Of a DNA stretch of 64,000 bases, positions 41,415 through 50,277 are shown piece by piece. The first letter of the stretch is position 1, and every line of letters starts with the position of its first letter. The stretch is taken from contig NZ_KB913029.1 in NCBI RefSeq assembly GCF_000384115.1, positions 4,067,057 through 4,131,056 on the forward strand, written 5' to 3'. The notes under the pieces are model-generated. The model was not told the DNA's origin. It saw only the letters and a list, made by a program, of their open reading frames with translations, and ran no database searches. A program made the position numbers and the translations under genes. This DNA is from Sporichthya polymorpha DSM 43042 (GTDB lineage: Bacteria > Actinomycetota > Actinomycetes > Sporichthyales > Sporichthyaceae).

Positions 41415-41570
41415 TCAGGGGTCCTGGAAGTTCCGGGTCTCGGAAGTGCCGGCGTCCACGCGCGGCTCCCAGTGGGTCGCGCCGTAGCTCAGGCCGCCGA
41501 CGACGCCCAGCAGCACCATCAGCAGCGCGAAGCGCACCGCGAGGGTGTACGTGAACTCGACCACCGACAT
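41415..41570 (-). CDS. Small single-span membrane protein
   Basis: A 51-aa protein with one clear membrane span (residues 10-31, LAVRFALLMVLLGVVGGLSYG) and a short hydrophilic C-terminus ending RNFQDP. It begins at ATG 41570 and precedes the DUF456 gene by 22 bp, so the two may work together. It is too short for confident family assignment, but its strongly protein-like hydrophobicity pattern and compact position between genes support it. Confidence 0.5.
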   Translation of the reverse strand: MSVVEFTYTLAVRFALLMVLLGVVGGLSYGATHWEPRVDAGTSETRNFQDP

Positions 41571-41632
41571 GGGCCTTGGACGTCCGAAGTGTCCGTTTGG
41601 ATCCGAACGATCTTCGGCCGTGTTAGGGCGCG

Positions 41633-42490
41633 TCAGGCCGCGGCGCTGAGCCGGGTGAACTCCTCGTCGCTGAGGGTGACGTCGACGGCGGCGACGTTCT
41701 CCTCGAGGTGGGCGACCGACTTGGTCCCCGGGATCGGGAGCATCACCGGCGAGCGGCGCAGCAGCCACGCCAGCGCGAGCTGAGCGGGCGTCGCGCCGTG
41801 GCTCTTCGAGAACTTGTCCAGGATCCCGCCCGGACGCGCGAGGGCGCCGGTGGCGACCGGGTACCAGGGGATGAACGCGATGCCCGCGGCCTCGCAGTGG
41901 TCCAGGACGGCCTCGTGGACGCGGTCGGCGAGGTTGAAGCGGTTCTGGACGCTGACGATCTCCGCGACCGCCTGGGCGGCCTGGATCTGCGGGACGTCGA
42001 CCTCGGAGAGGCCGATGTGCACGATCTTGCCCTCCTTCTGGAGGGCGACCAACTCGCCGACGGAGTCTTCGAGCGGGACGAGCGGGTCGACGCGGTGCAG
42101 CTGGTAGAGCGGGATCTGCTCGAGCCCGAGCCGGCGCAGCGACATCTCGACCTCCTGGCGGAGGTACTCCGGCCGCGCGCACGGGTGCCACTCGCGCGGA
42201 CCGGTGCGCAGCAGACCGCCCTTGGTCGCGATCGTGACGCCGTCGTAGGGGTGCAGCGCCTCGCGGATCAGCTCCTCGCTGACGTACGGGCCGTAGGAGT
42301 CGGCCGTGTCGACGAAGTCGACGCCGAGCTCGACAGCCCGGCGCAGGACGGCGATCGCCCCGTCCCGGTCCGCCGGCGGGCCCCAGACCCCCTCGCCGGT
42401 GATCTGCATGGCGCCGTAGCCCATGCGAGAAACGGACAGTGACCCCAGCTGCACCGAGCCGGCGCGGCCGGCTGCTCCTCGATCGCTCAC
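41633..42490 (-). CDS. Aldo/keto reductase
   Basis: A 285-aa NAD(P)H-dependent TIM-barrel reductase. The catalytic tetrad is visible: Asp and Tyr in [15 protein letters not shown], Lys in IATKGG and His in LYQLHRVDP. The C-terminal [18 protein letters not shown] segment binds the nucleotide. Length is at the short end of the family but complete. Substrate unknown. The GTG at 42490 is used. Monocistronic, divergent from nothing on its left; a partial family-C-like stem lies just after its stop. Confidence 0.9.
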   Translation of the reverse strand: MSDRGAAGRAGSVQLGSLSVSRMGYGAMQITGEGVWGPPADRDGAIAVLRRAVELGVDFVDTADSYGPYVSEELIREALHPYDGVTIATKGGLLRTGPREWHPCARPEYLRQEVEMSLRRLGLEQIPLYQLHRVDPLVPLEDSVGELVALQKEGKIVHIGLSEVDVPQIQAAQAVAEIVSVQNRFNLADRVHEAVLDHCEAAGIAFIPWYPVATGALARPGGILDKFSKSHGATPAQLALAWLLRRSPVMLPIPGTKSVAHLEENVAAVDVTLSDEEFTRLSAAA

Positions 42491-42542
42491 GATCAGGAAA
42501 CTACCCGGCCGGCCCGATGCATTCCGGGGTCGACTCGACGCG

Positions 42543-43439
42543 TCAGCGCTGATTCAACGGCAGCGCCAGACCGATGATCTCGCCTCGCTTGGCCGCGAAT
42601 CGGCCGAGGGAGACGACGCTCCCGTCGAGGAGGTCCACCCGGTACAGCGCGGTACGGGAACCGGTGCGCAGGGCGGCGAACGCCACGTTGCGGGTCGCCA
42701 CGCCCTTGCTGAGGTAGGAGTAGACGTCGAACCCGTTCTCCGCGGCGACGTCGATGCCGAGCCTGCCGGTCGGTGCCAGGGTCCCGGCGTTGGCCGGGGA
42801 CTGGAGCGCCACCCGGTCGAGCACCGTGTCGATGTCGAACAGCGTGGTGGCGGTGTCGGTCCGGGCCAGTTTGTCGTTGTTGGTGTACGCGGCACCGGTC
42901 ACGCCCCGGGCGCCCTGGGTGCCGGTGCCGGGAGCCGGCACCGGGTTGGTCAGGTCGGTGTCCGCGGTGGTGGCGCCGGTGGCGACGTCGACACGCAGAT
43001 TCTGGCCGGTGTCGCTCACGATGCGGAGCCGGTCGACGACCGGGTTGAAGTCGACCCCGAAGGTCGCCCCGGACGGCGTAATGCTCATCGTCGCGACCTT
43101 GGTCGCCTTCGCGGTGCCGGTGTGGATCGTGTACAACCCGCCGTTCGTGCCGACGCCGTAGAGCTTGCCGTTCTCCGGCCGGTAGTCGATGCCGATCAAC
43201 CGGCTACCGGAGTCGAGCCCGGTCACCTTGCCGATCGCGCGGGCGTCGCCGGGGTTCCGGACGTCGAGGCAGAGCAGCGTGCCGCTCGCGGCGATCGCCA
43301 CCGCCTCCAAGCCCGCGCTCCGGTCCGCGCCGCAGGCTTTCGTGGGGCCGGTGGGTGCGGCGCTCGCGCTCGGCATCGCGGTGAGGGTCAGCGTGCTCAC
43401 GGCGGCGCCGGCGGCGAGCGCAGCGATCAAGGCCTTCAT
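42543..43439 (-). CDS. Secreted DUF4394 protein
   Basis: A 298-aa secreted protein. Signal peptide residues 1-27 ([20 protein letters not shown] then ASAAP). The mature part matches DUF4394, a beta-propeller-like domain with repeated blades ([36 protein letters not shown]), commonly found in exported proteins of unknown role. ATG at 43439 preceded by GGAGACTCCCCC. It ends 52 bp after the aldo/keto reductase start. No membrane anchor or sortase motif. Confidence 0.87.
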   Translation of the reverse strand: MKALIAALAAGAAVSTLTLTAMPSASAAPTGPTKACGADRSAGLEAVAIAASGTLLCLDVRNPGDARAIGKVTGLDSGSRLIGIDYRPENGKLYGVGTNGGLYTIHTGTAKATKVATMSITPSGATFGVDFNPVVDRLRIVSDTGQNLRVDVATGATTADTDLTNPVPAPGTGTQGARGVTGAAYTNNDKLARTDTATTLFDIDTVLDRVALQSPANAGTLAPTGRLGIDVAAENGFDVYSYLSKGVATRNVAFAALRTGSRTALYRVDLLDGSVVSLGRFAAKRGEIIGLALPLNQR

Positions 43440-43548
43440 GGGGGAGTCTCCGTACGTCGGGGGCGGAATCACCCCCTATACGCCGCCGAGCGGACTCCGG
43501 ATTGGACCGAGGCGGACCCGGTCCTCAGGTGCCGTGCCGAGAGACGAC

Positions 43549-43578
43549 GACGGCGGCCACCCACAGGTGGCCGCCGTC
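43549..43578 (-). terminator. Hairpin after the DUF7455 gene
   Basis: GACGGCGGCCACC (43549-43561), loop CACA, GGTGGCCGCCGTC (43566-43578): a perfect 13-bp stem 31 bp beyond the stop of the minus-strand DUF7455 gene and upstream of the DUF4394 promoter region. Probably an intrinsic terminator without T-tract. Confidence 0.65.
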
Positions 43579-43608
43579 GAAAGTCGTCGGCTGGCAATCG
43601 GCTGGGAA

Positions 43609-43839
43609 TTACCGCTCGTCGGCGGAAGCGGTCGCCGGAGTGCCCGCGAGCCGGTCGGTCTCGTCGTGGAACTCGGTGGCGATCTCGCGCAGCTTGAGCT
43701 CGTACTGGCGGCCGTGGTGGGCGCAGAAGAGCAGGTCGCTGCCCTCCGACAGCACGACGCGAATGTAAGCCTGGGCGCCGCAGCGGTCACAACGGTCGGC
43801 AGCCGTCAGCGAGGTGGTCGTGGCAAGCAGTGTGGTCAC
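43609..43839 (-). CDS. DUF7455 zinc-ribbon-like small protein
   Basis: A 76-aa protein with a probable metal site C-x2-C (RCDRCGAQAYIRV) and C-x2-H (LLFCAHHGRQY), then a helix. Genes for this family are commonly found next to the parE gene in actinobacteria, as here. Role unknown; a small zinc protein linked to transcription or topology is a guess. GTG start. Complete. Confidence 0.82.
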   Translation of the reverse strand: MTTLLATTTSLTAADRCDRCGAQAYIRVVLSEGSDLLFCAHHGRQYELKLREIATEFHDETDRLAGTPATASADER

Positions 43840-44215
43840 GGTCGCCCCTCTCGATCGGTGGTACCCGGGCTAACAATCCTCCGACGTGATTGGTTCCCGT
43901 CCTTGGACGTTACCCGCTAGGTCTTTCCGATCACGCATGTTGTGAATCACAGAAGCCACTTGTTGGCGACTGCGGTCCTGCTCGACCTCTTCCGAGATCT
44001 CTTTCGAGTCTGCCTGAAGTCGTTCGTGCGGGACGGAACCTTGGATGGGTTCACAGGCGTGTCCGGTTCCTCCCGGACTTGCGACAGTTCCGGTAATCAC
44101 CCGTTCGGCGGCTTCCCCTCCACCGTACGGACGATGTGGAACACATGCGGCGCGCCGCCAAATTGCCGGTCAGCGCCCGCAGGTAGCCTTCCGCTGTGAG
44201 CGAATGCGAGGCCCT
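43840..44215. promoter_or_regulatory. Divergent upstream region of DUF7455 and parE genes
   Basis: About 375 bp with lower GC than the rest of the window and no supported gene. It contains TTGCCG (44163-44168) and TAGCCT (44184-44189), a possible promoter for parE with a short 15-bp spacer. A 76-codon open frame on the minus strand (43870-44100) has no family pattern and is not called. The low GC and length suggest a regulated leader. Confidence 0.4.
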
Positions 44216-46321
44216 GTGACTGCCCAGACGACTGCACTGTCCGGGGCCCCGGACTCCGGCTACACCGCACGCCACCTGCTCGTTCTCGAGGGGCTGGAGG
44301 CGGTGCGCAAGCGCCCCGGCATGTACATCGGATCGACGGACTCCCGCGGTCTCGTGCACTGCCTGTGGGAGATCATCGACAACGCCGTCGACGAGGCGCT
44401 CGGCGGCTACTGCTCGACGATCGAGGTGTTCCTCCACGCCGACGGTTCGGTCGAGGTGCGGGACGACGGCCGCGGCATCCCGGTCGACAAGGAGCCCAAG
44501 ACCGGTCTGTCCGGTGTCGAGGTCGTCATGACCAAGTTGCACGCCGGCGGCAAGTTCGGCGGCGGTTCCTACGCCGCGACCGGTGGTCTGCACGGTGTCG
44601 GTGCCTCCGTCGTGAACGCGCTCTCCGAGCGGCTCGACGTCGAGGTCGACCGGGACGGCGCGACGCACGCCATCAGCTTCCGCCGCGGCACGGCGGGCAC
44701 GTTCGACGGCGACGGGCCGAAGGCGAAGTTCAAGGGCGAGGGCGGGCTCACCAAGGTCCGCCGCGTCGCCAAGCGCGTCACGGGCACGCGCGTGCGCTTC
44801 TGGCCCGACAAGCAGATCTTCCTGCCCGACGCGAAGATCTCGCGCGATGAGCTGCACAACCGCGCGCGGCAGACCGCGTTCCTCGTTCCCGGTCTGACGA
44901 TCCGGGTCACCGACGCGCGCAAGGTCGCCGGCGAGGCGAGTGGCCCCGCCGAGGAGACCTTCCACTTCGACGGCGGCATCAGCGCGTTCTGCGACTTCCT
45001 CGCCCCCGACCAGGCCGTCATGGACACGCTGCGGCTGTCCGGGTCGGAGACGTTCGTCGAGACCGTGCCGGTGCTCGACGAGGCCGGCCACATGACCGCG
45101 ACGGAGGTGACCCGCGAGCTCGGCGTCGACATCGCGCTGCGGTGGGGCACCGGGTACGACACGACGGTCCGCTCGTTCGTGAACATCATCGCCACGCCCA
45201 AGGGCGGCACGCACGTCCAGGGCTTCGAACGCGCTCTGGTGAAGACCCTCAGCGACGTAGCGAAGGCCACGAAGGCGCTCAAGGCGAACGACGAGCCGCT
45301 GGTCAAGGACGACGTTCTCGAAGGCCTCACCGCGGTCGTGACGGTCCGTCTGGCCGAGCCGCAGTTCGAGGGTCAGACCAAGGAGATCCTTGGCACCTCG
45401 GCCGCGACGCGCATCGTGAACAACGTCGTCGCGCGCGAGCTCAAGACCTTCCTCACCGCGAGCCGCGGGGCGAACAAGCAGGCCGCGCGCACGGTCATCG
45501 ACAAGGTCGTCTCCGCGGCGCGCACCCGCGTCGCGGCACGGCAGCACAAGGAGACCCAGCGCCGGAAGAACGCGCTGGAGACCTCGTCGCTGCCGGCGAA
45601 GCTGTGCGACTGCCGCAGTGAGGACGTCGACCGCAGCGAGCTGTTCATCGTCGAGGGTGACTCCGCGCTCGGTACCGCGAAGCGCGCGCGCAACGCGCAG
45701 TTCCAGGCGCTCCTGCCGATCCGCGGCAAGATCCTCAACGTCCAGAAGGCGACGCTCGGCGACATGCTGAAGAACGCCGAGTGCGCCTCGATCATCCAGG
45801 TGATCGGGGCCGGCTCGGGCCGCACGTTCGACATCGACTCCGCGCGCTACGGCAAGGTCATCCTGATGACGGACGCCGACGTCGACGGCGCGCACATCCG
45901 GACCCTGCTGCTGACGCTCATTCACCGCTACATGCGGCCGCTGGTCGAGGCGGGGCGCGTGTACGCGGCGATGCCGCCGCTGCACCGCATCGAGGTCGTC
46001 AACTCGGGCCGCAAGGCGAACGAGTTCATCTACACCTACACCGACGCCGAGATGCGCCGGACGGTCGCGGAGCTGACGAAGAAGGGCCGCAAGCTCAAGG
46101 ACCCGATCCAGCGCTACAAGGGTCTCGGTGAGATGGACGCGGACCAGCTCTCCGACACCACGATGAACCCCGCCACGCGCACGCTGCGCCGTATCACCGG
46201 CGGGGAGCTCGACGAGGCCGAGCGCGTCTTCGATCTGTTGATGGGCAACGACGTCGCGCCCCGCAAGGAATTCATCGTCAGCTCGGCCGCCTCGCTGGAC
46301 CGCTCGCGCATCGACGCCTGA
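44216..46321 (+). CDS. parE: DNA topoisomerase IV subunit B (ParE)
   Basis: A 701-aa type IIA topoisomerase ATPase subunit. The GHKL ATP site is complete: RKRPGMYIGST, EIIDNAVDEALGG, DDGRGIPVD and GGLHGVGASVVNA. The TOPRIM domain has EGDSALGTAKRARN and MTDADVDGAH. The start GTG follows GAGG at ideal distance and gives an N-terminus like known actinobacterial ParE (TAQ-type); an ATG four codons earlier is possible. It pairs with parC across the methyltransferase gene; the gyrB/gyrA pair of an actinomycete lies near oriC, which is not seen here. Confidence 0.92.
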   Translation: MTAQTTALSGAPDSGYTARHLLVLEGLEAVRKRPGMYIGSTDSRGLVHCLWEIIDNAVDEALGGYCSTIEVFLHADGSVEVRDDGRGIPVDKEPKTGLSGVEVVMTKLHAGGKFGGGSYAATGGLHGVGASVVNALSERLDVEVDRDGATHAISFRRGTAGTFDGDGPKAKFKGEGGLTKVRRVAKRVTGTRVRFWPDKQIFLPDAKISRDELHNRARQTAFLVPGLTIRVTDARKVAGEASGPAEETFHFDGGISAFCDFLAPDQAVMDTLRLSGSETFVETVPVLDEAGHMTATEVTRELGVDIALRWGTGYDTTVRSFVNIIATPKGGTHVQGFERALVKTLSDVAKATKALKANDEPLVKDDVLEGLTAVVTVRLAEPQFEGQTKEILGTSAATRIVNNVVARELKTFLTASRGANKQAARTVIDKVVSAARTRVAARQHKETQRRKNALETSSLPAKLCDCRSEDVDRSELFIVEGDSALGTAKRARNAQFQALLPIRGKILNVQKATLGDMLKNAECASIIQVIGAGSGRTFDIDSARYGKVILMTDADVDGAHIRTLLLTLIHRYMRPLVEAGRVYAAMPPLHRIEVVNSGRKANEFIYTYTDAEMRRTVAELTKKGRKLKDPIQRYKGLGEMDADQLSDTTMNPATRTLRRITGGELDEAERVFDLLMGNDVAPRKEFIVSSAASLDRSRIDA

Positions 46322-46336
46322 CCGGCGTTGCGGTTT

Positions 46337-46354
46337 CGGCAACAAAGGTTGCCG
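46337..46354. terminator. Small hairpin after parE
   Basis: CGGCAAC, loop AAAG, GTTGCCG (46337-46354), 16 bp past the parE stop. A 7-bp perfect stem with a short loop; weak by actinobacterial standards, but correctly placed. Confidence 0.45.
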
Positions 46355-46409
46355 GAACACCGACGGGTGCGCACCATCGTTCCCCGGGCCGATCGCCGTG
46401 GGGGAGCCG

Positions 46410-47054
46410 ATGACAACACACACGTTCGACGAGCAGTACTGGGAACGGCACTGGGGCGCGGGCGCCGCCTCCTCGATGGGGACGGCGCCGCCCAACCCGT
46501 ACCTGGTGATTGAGCTCAGCGACCTGTCGCCCGGCACCGCCCTCGACGCCGGCTGCGGGGCCGGGGCCGAGGCGATCTGGCTCGCCGAGCGCGGCTGGCA
46601 GGTCACCGCCGCGGACATCGCCACCGAGGCGCTCGCCCGGGCCGCCGCGCGTGCGTCCGCGGCCGGGGTCGACGGGCGAGTGGACTGGGTTCAGGCCGAC
46701 CTGAGCACGTGGGAGCCGGCCGGCTCGTTCGACCTCGTGATGACCCACTACGCCCACCCCGCGATCCCGCAACTGGAGTTCTACGACCGCATCGCGGCCT
46801 GGGTCGCCCCGGGCGGGACGTTGCTGATCGTGGGCCACCTCGGCGGGCACGGCAACGGCCACGGTCACGGGCACGGTCACGACGGCGAGAAACCGCCCCC
46901 GGAGGCGACGGTGACCGCGGCGTCGATCACGGCGCGGCTGGACCCGGCGGCGTGGGAGATCGTCACCGCCGTCGAGACCGAGCGGACGGTTCCCCGGCCC
47001 GACGGATCGACCAAGCGCCTCGCTGACGTCGTAATCCGGGCCCGCCGCCGCTGA
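46410..47054 (+). CDS. SAM-dependent methyltransferase with His-rich loop
   Basis: A 214-aa class I methyltransferase. The SAM-binding loop is LDAGCGAGAEA (45-55) followed by the acidic end of strand 2 (TAADI). Residues 143-158 form an unusual loop of alternating His and Gly (GHGHGHGHD) that interrupts the catalytic domain and could bind a metal such as zinc, nickel or a metalloid. Substrate unknown. ATG preceded by GGGGGAG. It sits between the convergent parE and parC genes. Confidence 0.85.
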   Translation: MTTHTFDEQYWERHWGAGAASSMGTAPPNPYLVIELSDLSPGTALDAGCGAGAEAIWLAERGWQVTAADIATEALARAAARASAAGVDGRVDWVQADLSTWEPAGSFDLVMTHYAHPAIPQLEFYDRIAAWVAPGGTLLIVGHLGGHGNGHGHGHGHDGEKPPPEATVTAASITARLDPAAWEIVTAVETERTVPRPDGSTKRLADVVIRARRR

Positions 47055-47083
47055 CGGCGGGCTTGGACTGACGAGCTGTCAGA

Positions 47084-49525
47084 TCAAGCGACCGGGCCGA
47101 CGGGTCCGCCGACCGCGGTGACGGGCTTGGCGAGCTTGACGCCGGAGCCGTCGCGGCGGGGGTCGATCTCGGGGAGCTCGACGGGGGCGCCGTTGCCGCT
47201 GGCGCCCTTCGCCGGGGCGGGGCCGGCCCAGCCGAGGGTGAGGACGTCCTCGCCCTTGGTGAACCGGTGGCACCGGACGCCGCCGGTCGCGCGGCCCTTG
47301 TGCGGGAACTCCGCGAACGGGGTGACCTTCACCGAGCCGCCGCCGACGTCGAGGGTCCCGGAGCTGCCGGCGATGGTGACGACCGCGCCGTCGCGGGTGG
47401 GGTCGACGACGCCGAACCACAGCGCCTTCGCACCCTTGCCGAGGTTGATGCCGGCCATGCCCGCCGCGGACCGGCCCTGGGCGCTGACCTTGGCCGCCGG
47501 GAAGCGCAGGAGCTGCGCGTCGGAGGTGATGAAGACCAGGTCGTCGTCCGGCCCGGTCACCGACGCGGCGCCGACGACGCGGTCGCCGTCCTTGAGGGCG
47601 ATGACCTCCCAGTCGTCCTTGTTCGACGGGATGTCGTGCTTGAGGCGCTTCACCACGCCCTGCGCGGTGCCCATGGCGAGACCGGGGCCGTCGGGGTCGA
47701 GGCTGGCGAGCGCGACGACCTTCTCGCCCTTCTCGAGGCGGACGAACTCGCTCAGCGCGCCGCCGCCGGACAGCGCCGGGGGACCGGCCGTCGCCGGGAT
47801 CGCCGGCATGTCGATCACCGGGACCCGGATCATCCGACCGGCGCTCGTGAGCGCACCGACGTGACCGCGGGCCGTGGCCCGAACCGCCGAGACGATGACG
47901 TCGTGCTTGGCGCGTCCGCCCTCGGCCGGGAGCGCCTCGTCGGTCGGGGTGCGGGCGAGCAGGCCGGTCGAGGAGAGCAGCACCCAGCACGGGTCGTCGG
48001 TGACCTCGAGCGGCACCGCGGCGGCCGGGGTGCCGGCCGACTCCAGCAGGACCGTCCGGCGCGGGGTGGCGAACTTCTTGCTCATCTCGGCGAGCTCGTC
48101 CGACACCGTCTTGCGCAGCAGTTCGTCGGACTCGAGCAGGGCGTCGAGGCCGGCGATGGTCTCGCGGAGGTTCTCGGCCTCGCGCTCGAGCTCGAGCTTG
48201 TCGAGGCGGGTCAAACGGCGCAGGGGGGTGTCGAGGATGTACGTCGCCTGGATCTCCGTGAGTTCGAAGATCTCCATCAACCGCGTCTTGGCGGTCGCGG
48301 CGTCGTCACTGGTCCGGATGACCTGGATGACCTCGTCGATGTTGAGCAGCGCGATCAGCAGACCGTCGACGAGGTGGAGTCGGTCGGCGGCCTTGCCGCG
48401 GCGGTAGCGGCTGCGCCGGCGGACGACCTCGAAGCGGTGGTCCAGGTAGACCTGCAGCAGCTCCTTGAGGCCGAGCGTCAGCGGCTGCCCGTCGACGAGC
48501 GCGACGTTGTTGATGCCGAAGGAGTCCTCCATCGGCGTCAGCTTGTAGAGCTGCTCGAGCACGGCCTCGGGGTGGAACCCGGACTTGATCTCGATGACGA
48601 GCCGGAGCGGGTTGTCCTTGTCGGTGTGGTCGGCGACGTCGGCGATGCCGGCGAGCTTCTTGGCGCGAACGAGTTCGGAGATCTTCGCGACCACGCGCTC
48701 GGGGTCGACGCCGAACGGCAGCTCGTCGACGACGACGGCCTTCTTACGCGGCGTCAGGTTCTCGACGTGCGTCGTGGCGCGCGTGCGGAAGGTGCCGCGG
48801 CCGGTCTCGTAGGCCTCGCGGATGCCGTCGAGGCCGATGATCTTGCCGCCGGTCGGCAGGTCCGGGCCGGGGACGAACCGCATGAGGTCGTCGAGGTCGG
48901 CGTTCGGGTGCTTGATCAGGTGCCGGGCCGCGGCGATGACCTCGCCGAGGTTGTGCGGCGCCATGTTCGTCGCCATGCCGACCGCGATGCCGGCGGCGCC
49001 GTTCACCAGCAGGTTCGGGAAGGCCGACGGCAGGACGATCGGCTCGACCTCGGACCCGTCGTAGCTCGGGATCAGGTCGACGGTGTCCTCGCCGATCGCC
49101 TCGACCATGGCCATGGCCGCGGCGTCGAGCCGGCACTCGGTGTAGCGCATCGCGGCGGGGGCGTCGGCGTAGGAGCCGAAGTTGCCGTGGCCGTCGATCA
49201 GCGGCAGGCGCATCGCGAGCGGCTGCGCCATCCGCACCAGGGCGTCGTAGATCGCCCCGTCGCCGTGCGGGTGGAGCTTGCCCATGACCTCGCCGACGAC
49301 CCGGGCGCTCTTGACGTGCCCGTTCTCCGGCCGGAGCCCCATCTCCGCCATCTGGTACAGGATCCGGCGGTGGACCGGCTTGAGCCCGTCCCGCGCGTCC
49401 GGCAGGGCCCGGGAGTAGATGACGGAGTACGCGTACTCCAGGAACGAGCCCCGCATCTCCTCCGAGACGTCGGTCTCGATGATGCGCTCGTCGGGGGCTG
49501 CGGGCGGGGGAGGGGTCTTGGCCAT
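47084..49525 (-). CDS. parC: DNA topoisomerase IV subunit A (ParC)
   Basis: An 813-aa type IIA topoisomerase cleavage subunit. The active-site tyrosine is Tyr128 in [12 protein letters not shown]. The quinolone-resistance region reads [15 protein letters not shown], with Gly where GyrA usually has Ser or Ala. The tower, coiled-coil and C-terminal beta-pinwheel (about 500-780) with degenerate blades follow; it lacks the full GyrA-box pattern (QRRGGKG) that would mark a gyrase, supporting ParC. The ATG is the first conserved start. Convergent with the methyltransferase gene by 29 bp. Confidence 0.93.
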   Translation of the reverse strand: MAKTPPPPAAPDERIIETDVSEEMRGSFLEYAYSVIYSRALPDARDGLKPVHRRILYQMAEMGLRPENGHVKSARVVGEVMGKLHPHGDGAIYDALVRMAQPLAMRLPLIDGHGNFGSYADAPAAMRYTECRLDAAAMAMVEAIGEDTVDLIPSYDGSEVEPIVLPSAFPNLLVNGAAGIAVGMATNMAPHNLGEVIAAARHLIKHPNADLDDLMRFVPGPDLPTGGKIIGLDGIREAYETGRGTFRTRATTHVENLTPRKKAVVVDELPFGVDPERVVAKISELVRAKKLAGIADVADHTDKDNPLRLVIEIKSGFHPEAVLEQLYKLTPMEDSFGINNVALVDGQPLTLGLKELLQVYLDHRFEVVRRRSRYRRGKAADRLHLVDGLLIALLNIDEVIQVIRTSDDAATAKTRLMEIFELTEIQATYILDTPLRRLTRLDKLELEREAENLRETIAGLDALLESDELLRKTVSDELAEMSKKFATPRRTVLLESAGTPAAAVPLEVTDDPCWVLLSSTGLLARTPTDEALPAEGGRAKHDVIVSAVRATARGHVGALTSAGRMIRVPVIDMPAIPATAGPPALSGGGALSEFVRLEKGEKVVALASLDPDGPGLAMGTAQGVVKRLKHDIPSNKDDWEVIALKDGDRVVGAASVTGPDDDLVFITSDAQLLRFPAAKVSAQGRSAAGMAGINLGKGAKALWFGVVDPTRDGAVVTIAGSSGTLDVGGGSVKVTPFAEFPHKGRATGGVRCHRFTKGEDVLTLGWAGPAPAKGASGNGAPVELPEIDPRRDGSGVKLAKPVTAVGGPVGPVA

Positions 49526-49598
49526 GGGCCCATTTTCCCTTCCCCCGTCGACGATCCCCGCCCCGGCACGCCCACCGCCCCCGCCCGCGTGACGTTCC

Positions 49599-49671
49599 GC
49601 TCATGCATGACCGGGTGGTCGAAATTCGGACACCGCGCGCCCGATTTTCGACACCCTGCTCATGCATGAGC
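49599..49671. repeat. Palindromic repeat family A, copy 2
   Basis: A 73-bp palindrome ended by GCTCATGCATGA and TCATGCATGAGC with inner arms GGTCGAAATTCGG and CGATTTTCGAC. Reverse-complementing copy 1 (4749-4820) aligns it nearly base for base. It lies upstream of parC, beside a copy of repeat family C. Confidence 0.75.
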
Positions 49672-49682
49672 AACAGGCGAGG

Positions 49683-49732
49683 CGGACGTCCGAAGATCCG
49701 GTCGCTATTGCAGCCACAATTTCGGACGTCCG
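49683..49732. repeat. Palindromic repeat family C, copy 2
   Basis: CGGACGTCCGAA (49683-49694) pairs perfectly with TTCGGACGTCCG (49721-49732); the inner part keeps GCTATTGCAGCC from copy 1 at 14269-14310. It follows family A copy 2 by 11 bp, so the two families are neighbours here. Confidence 0.7.
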
Positions 49733-49887
49733 GGGTGGGTACCCGGGCGGCGCAGGGCGGATGACGGGGGTCCGAAAAGCCGCTCATGATCGTTCCCGGG
49801 CGTCCGAGGGGAACCGGAGACGGGCGGCCGGCGTCCCAGAGCGGGGGGATCGCCCGGTTCGGGCGATGAAGGGGAGGTTCGGACGTC

Positions 49888-50148
49888 ATGGGCGTCATCA
49901 AGCGGTTCGCGATCGGCTCGACGGTGCTCGGCGTCCTGGCGCTCGCCGGGGGCGCCAGCGCGCTCGCCTTCGACGGTGGCAGCACGGCTCCGGGCAGCCG
50001 CCCGGCGTCTCAGCAGCTCCAGGACCGCGGAGGCTCGGCGTCCGACGCCATCGTCTCCGACGTCCCGGCGGCGTCCGACTCGGACGTCCTGCCCGACACC
50101 GGGGGCTCCGACGCCTCCGCCCGCTGGTTCCGCCCGCACGGCGGCTGA
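49888..50148 (+). CDS. Small exported hypothetical protein
   Basis: An 86-aa protein: signal-like segment MGVIKRFAIGSTVLGVLALAG through ASALAF (cleavage likely near residue 27), then a low-complexity Ser/Asp/Gly tail. No domain recognised; no cysteine in the mature part. The ATG follows GGGGAGG with good spacing. A strong hairpin follows the stop, which supports it as a real monocistronic gene. Confidence 0.6.
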   Translation: MGVIKRFAIGSTVLGVLALAGGASALAFDGGSTAPGSRPASQQLQDRGGSASDAIVSDVPAASDSDVLPDTGGSDASARWFRPHGG

Positions 50149-50182
50149 CCAGCCCCAGGAACGTAGATCGCGCCCGGACAGG

Positions 50183-50220
50183 GCGCGACCCCGCGGCACG
50201 GGGGAACCGCGGGGTCGCGC
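50183..50220. terminator. Hairpin between convergent genes
   Basis: GCGCGACCCCGCGG (50183-50196) pairs perfectly with CCGCGGGGTCGCGC (50207-50220) around a 10-base loop. It follows the small exported protein gene and faces the acyl-CoA synthetase gene, so it can serve both. No T-tract. Confidence 0.65.
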
Positions 50221-50277
50221 AGGGACGGACGCGCGGTGGGCGGCGTCCGCTGGGCCGCCGAGGCGGCCCGGGGAGAG

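Noticed and set aside
41581-41620. Third copy of repeat family C
   Set aside because: It keeps the CGTCCGAAG and CTTCGGCCG arms with one mismatch but lacks the GCTATTGCA loop, so membership is uncertain.
43870-44100. Minus-strand 76-codon open frame upstream of parE
   Set aside because: No recognisable family, weak start context and overlap with the promoter region of two well-supported genes.
44216-49525. Interpretation of the topoisomerase pair as GyrB/GyrA
   Set aside because: The gene order, the DUF7455 neighbour and lack of a clear GyrA box favour ParE/ParC, although the sequence alone cannot exclude gyrase.
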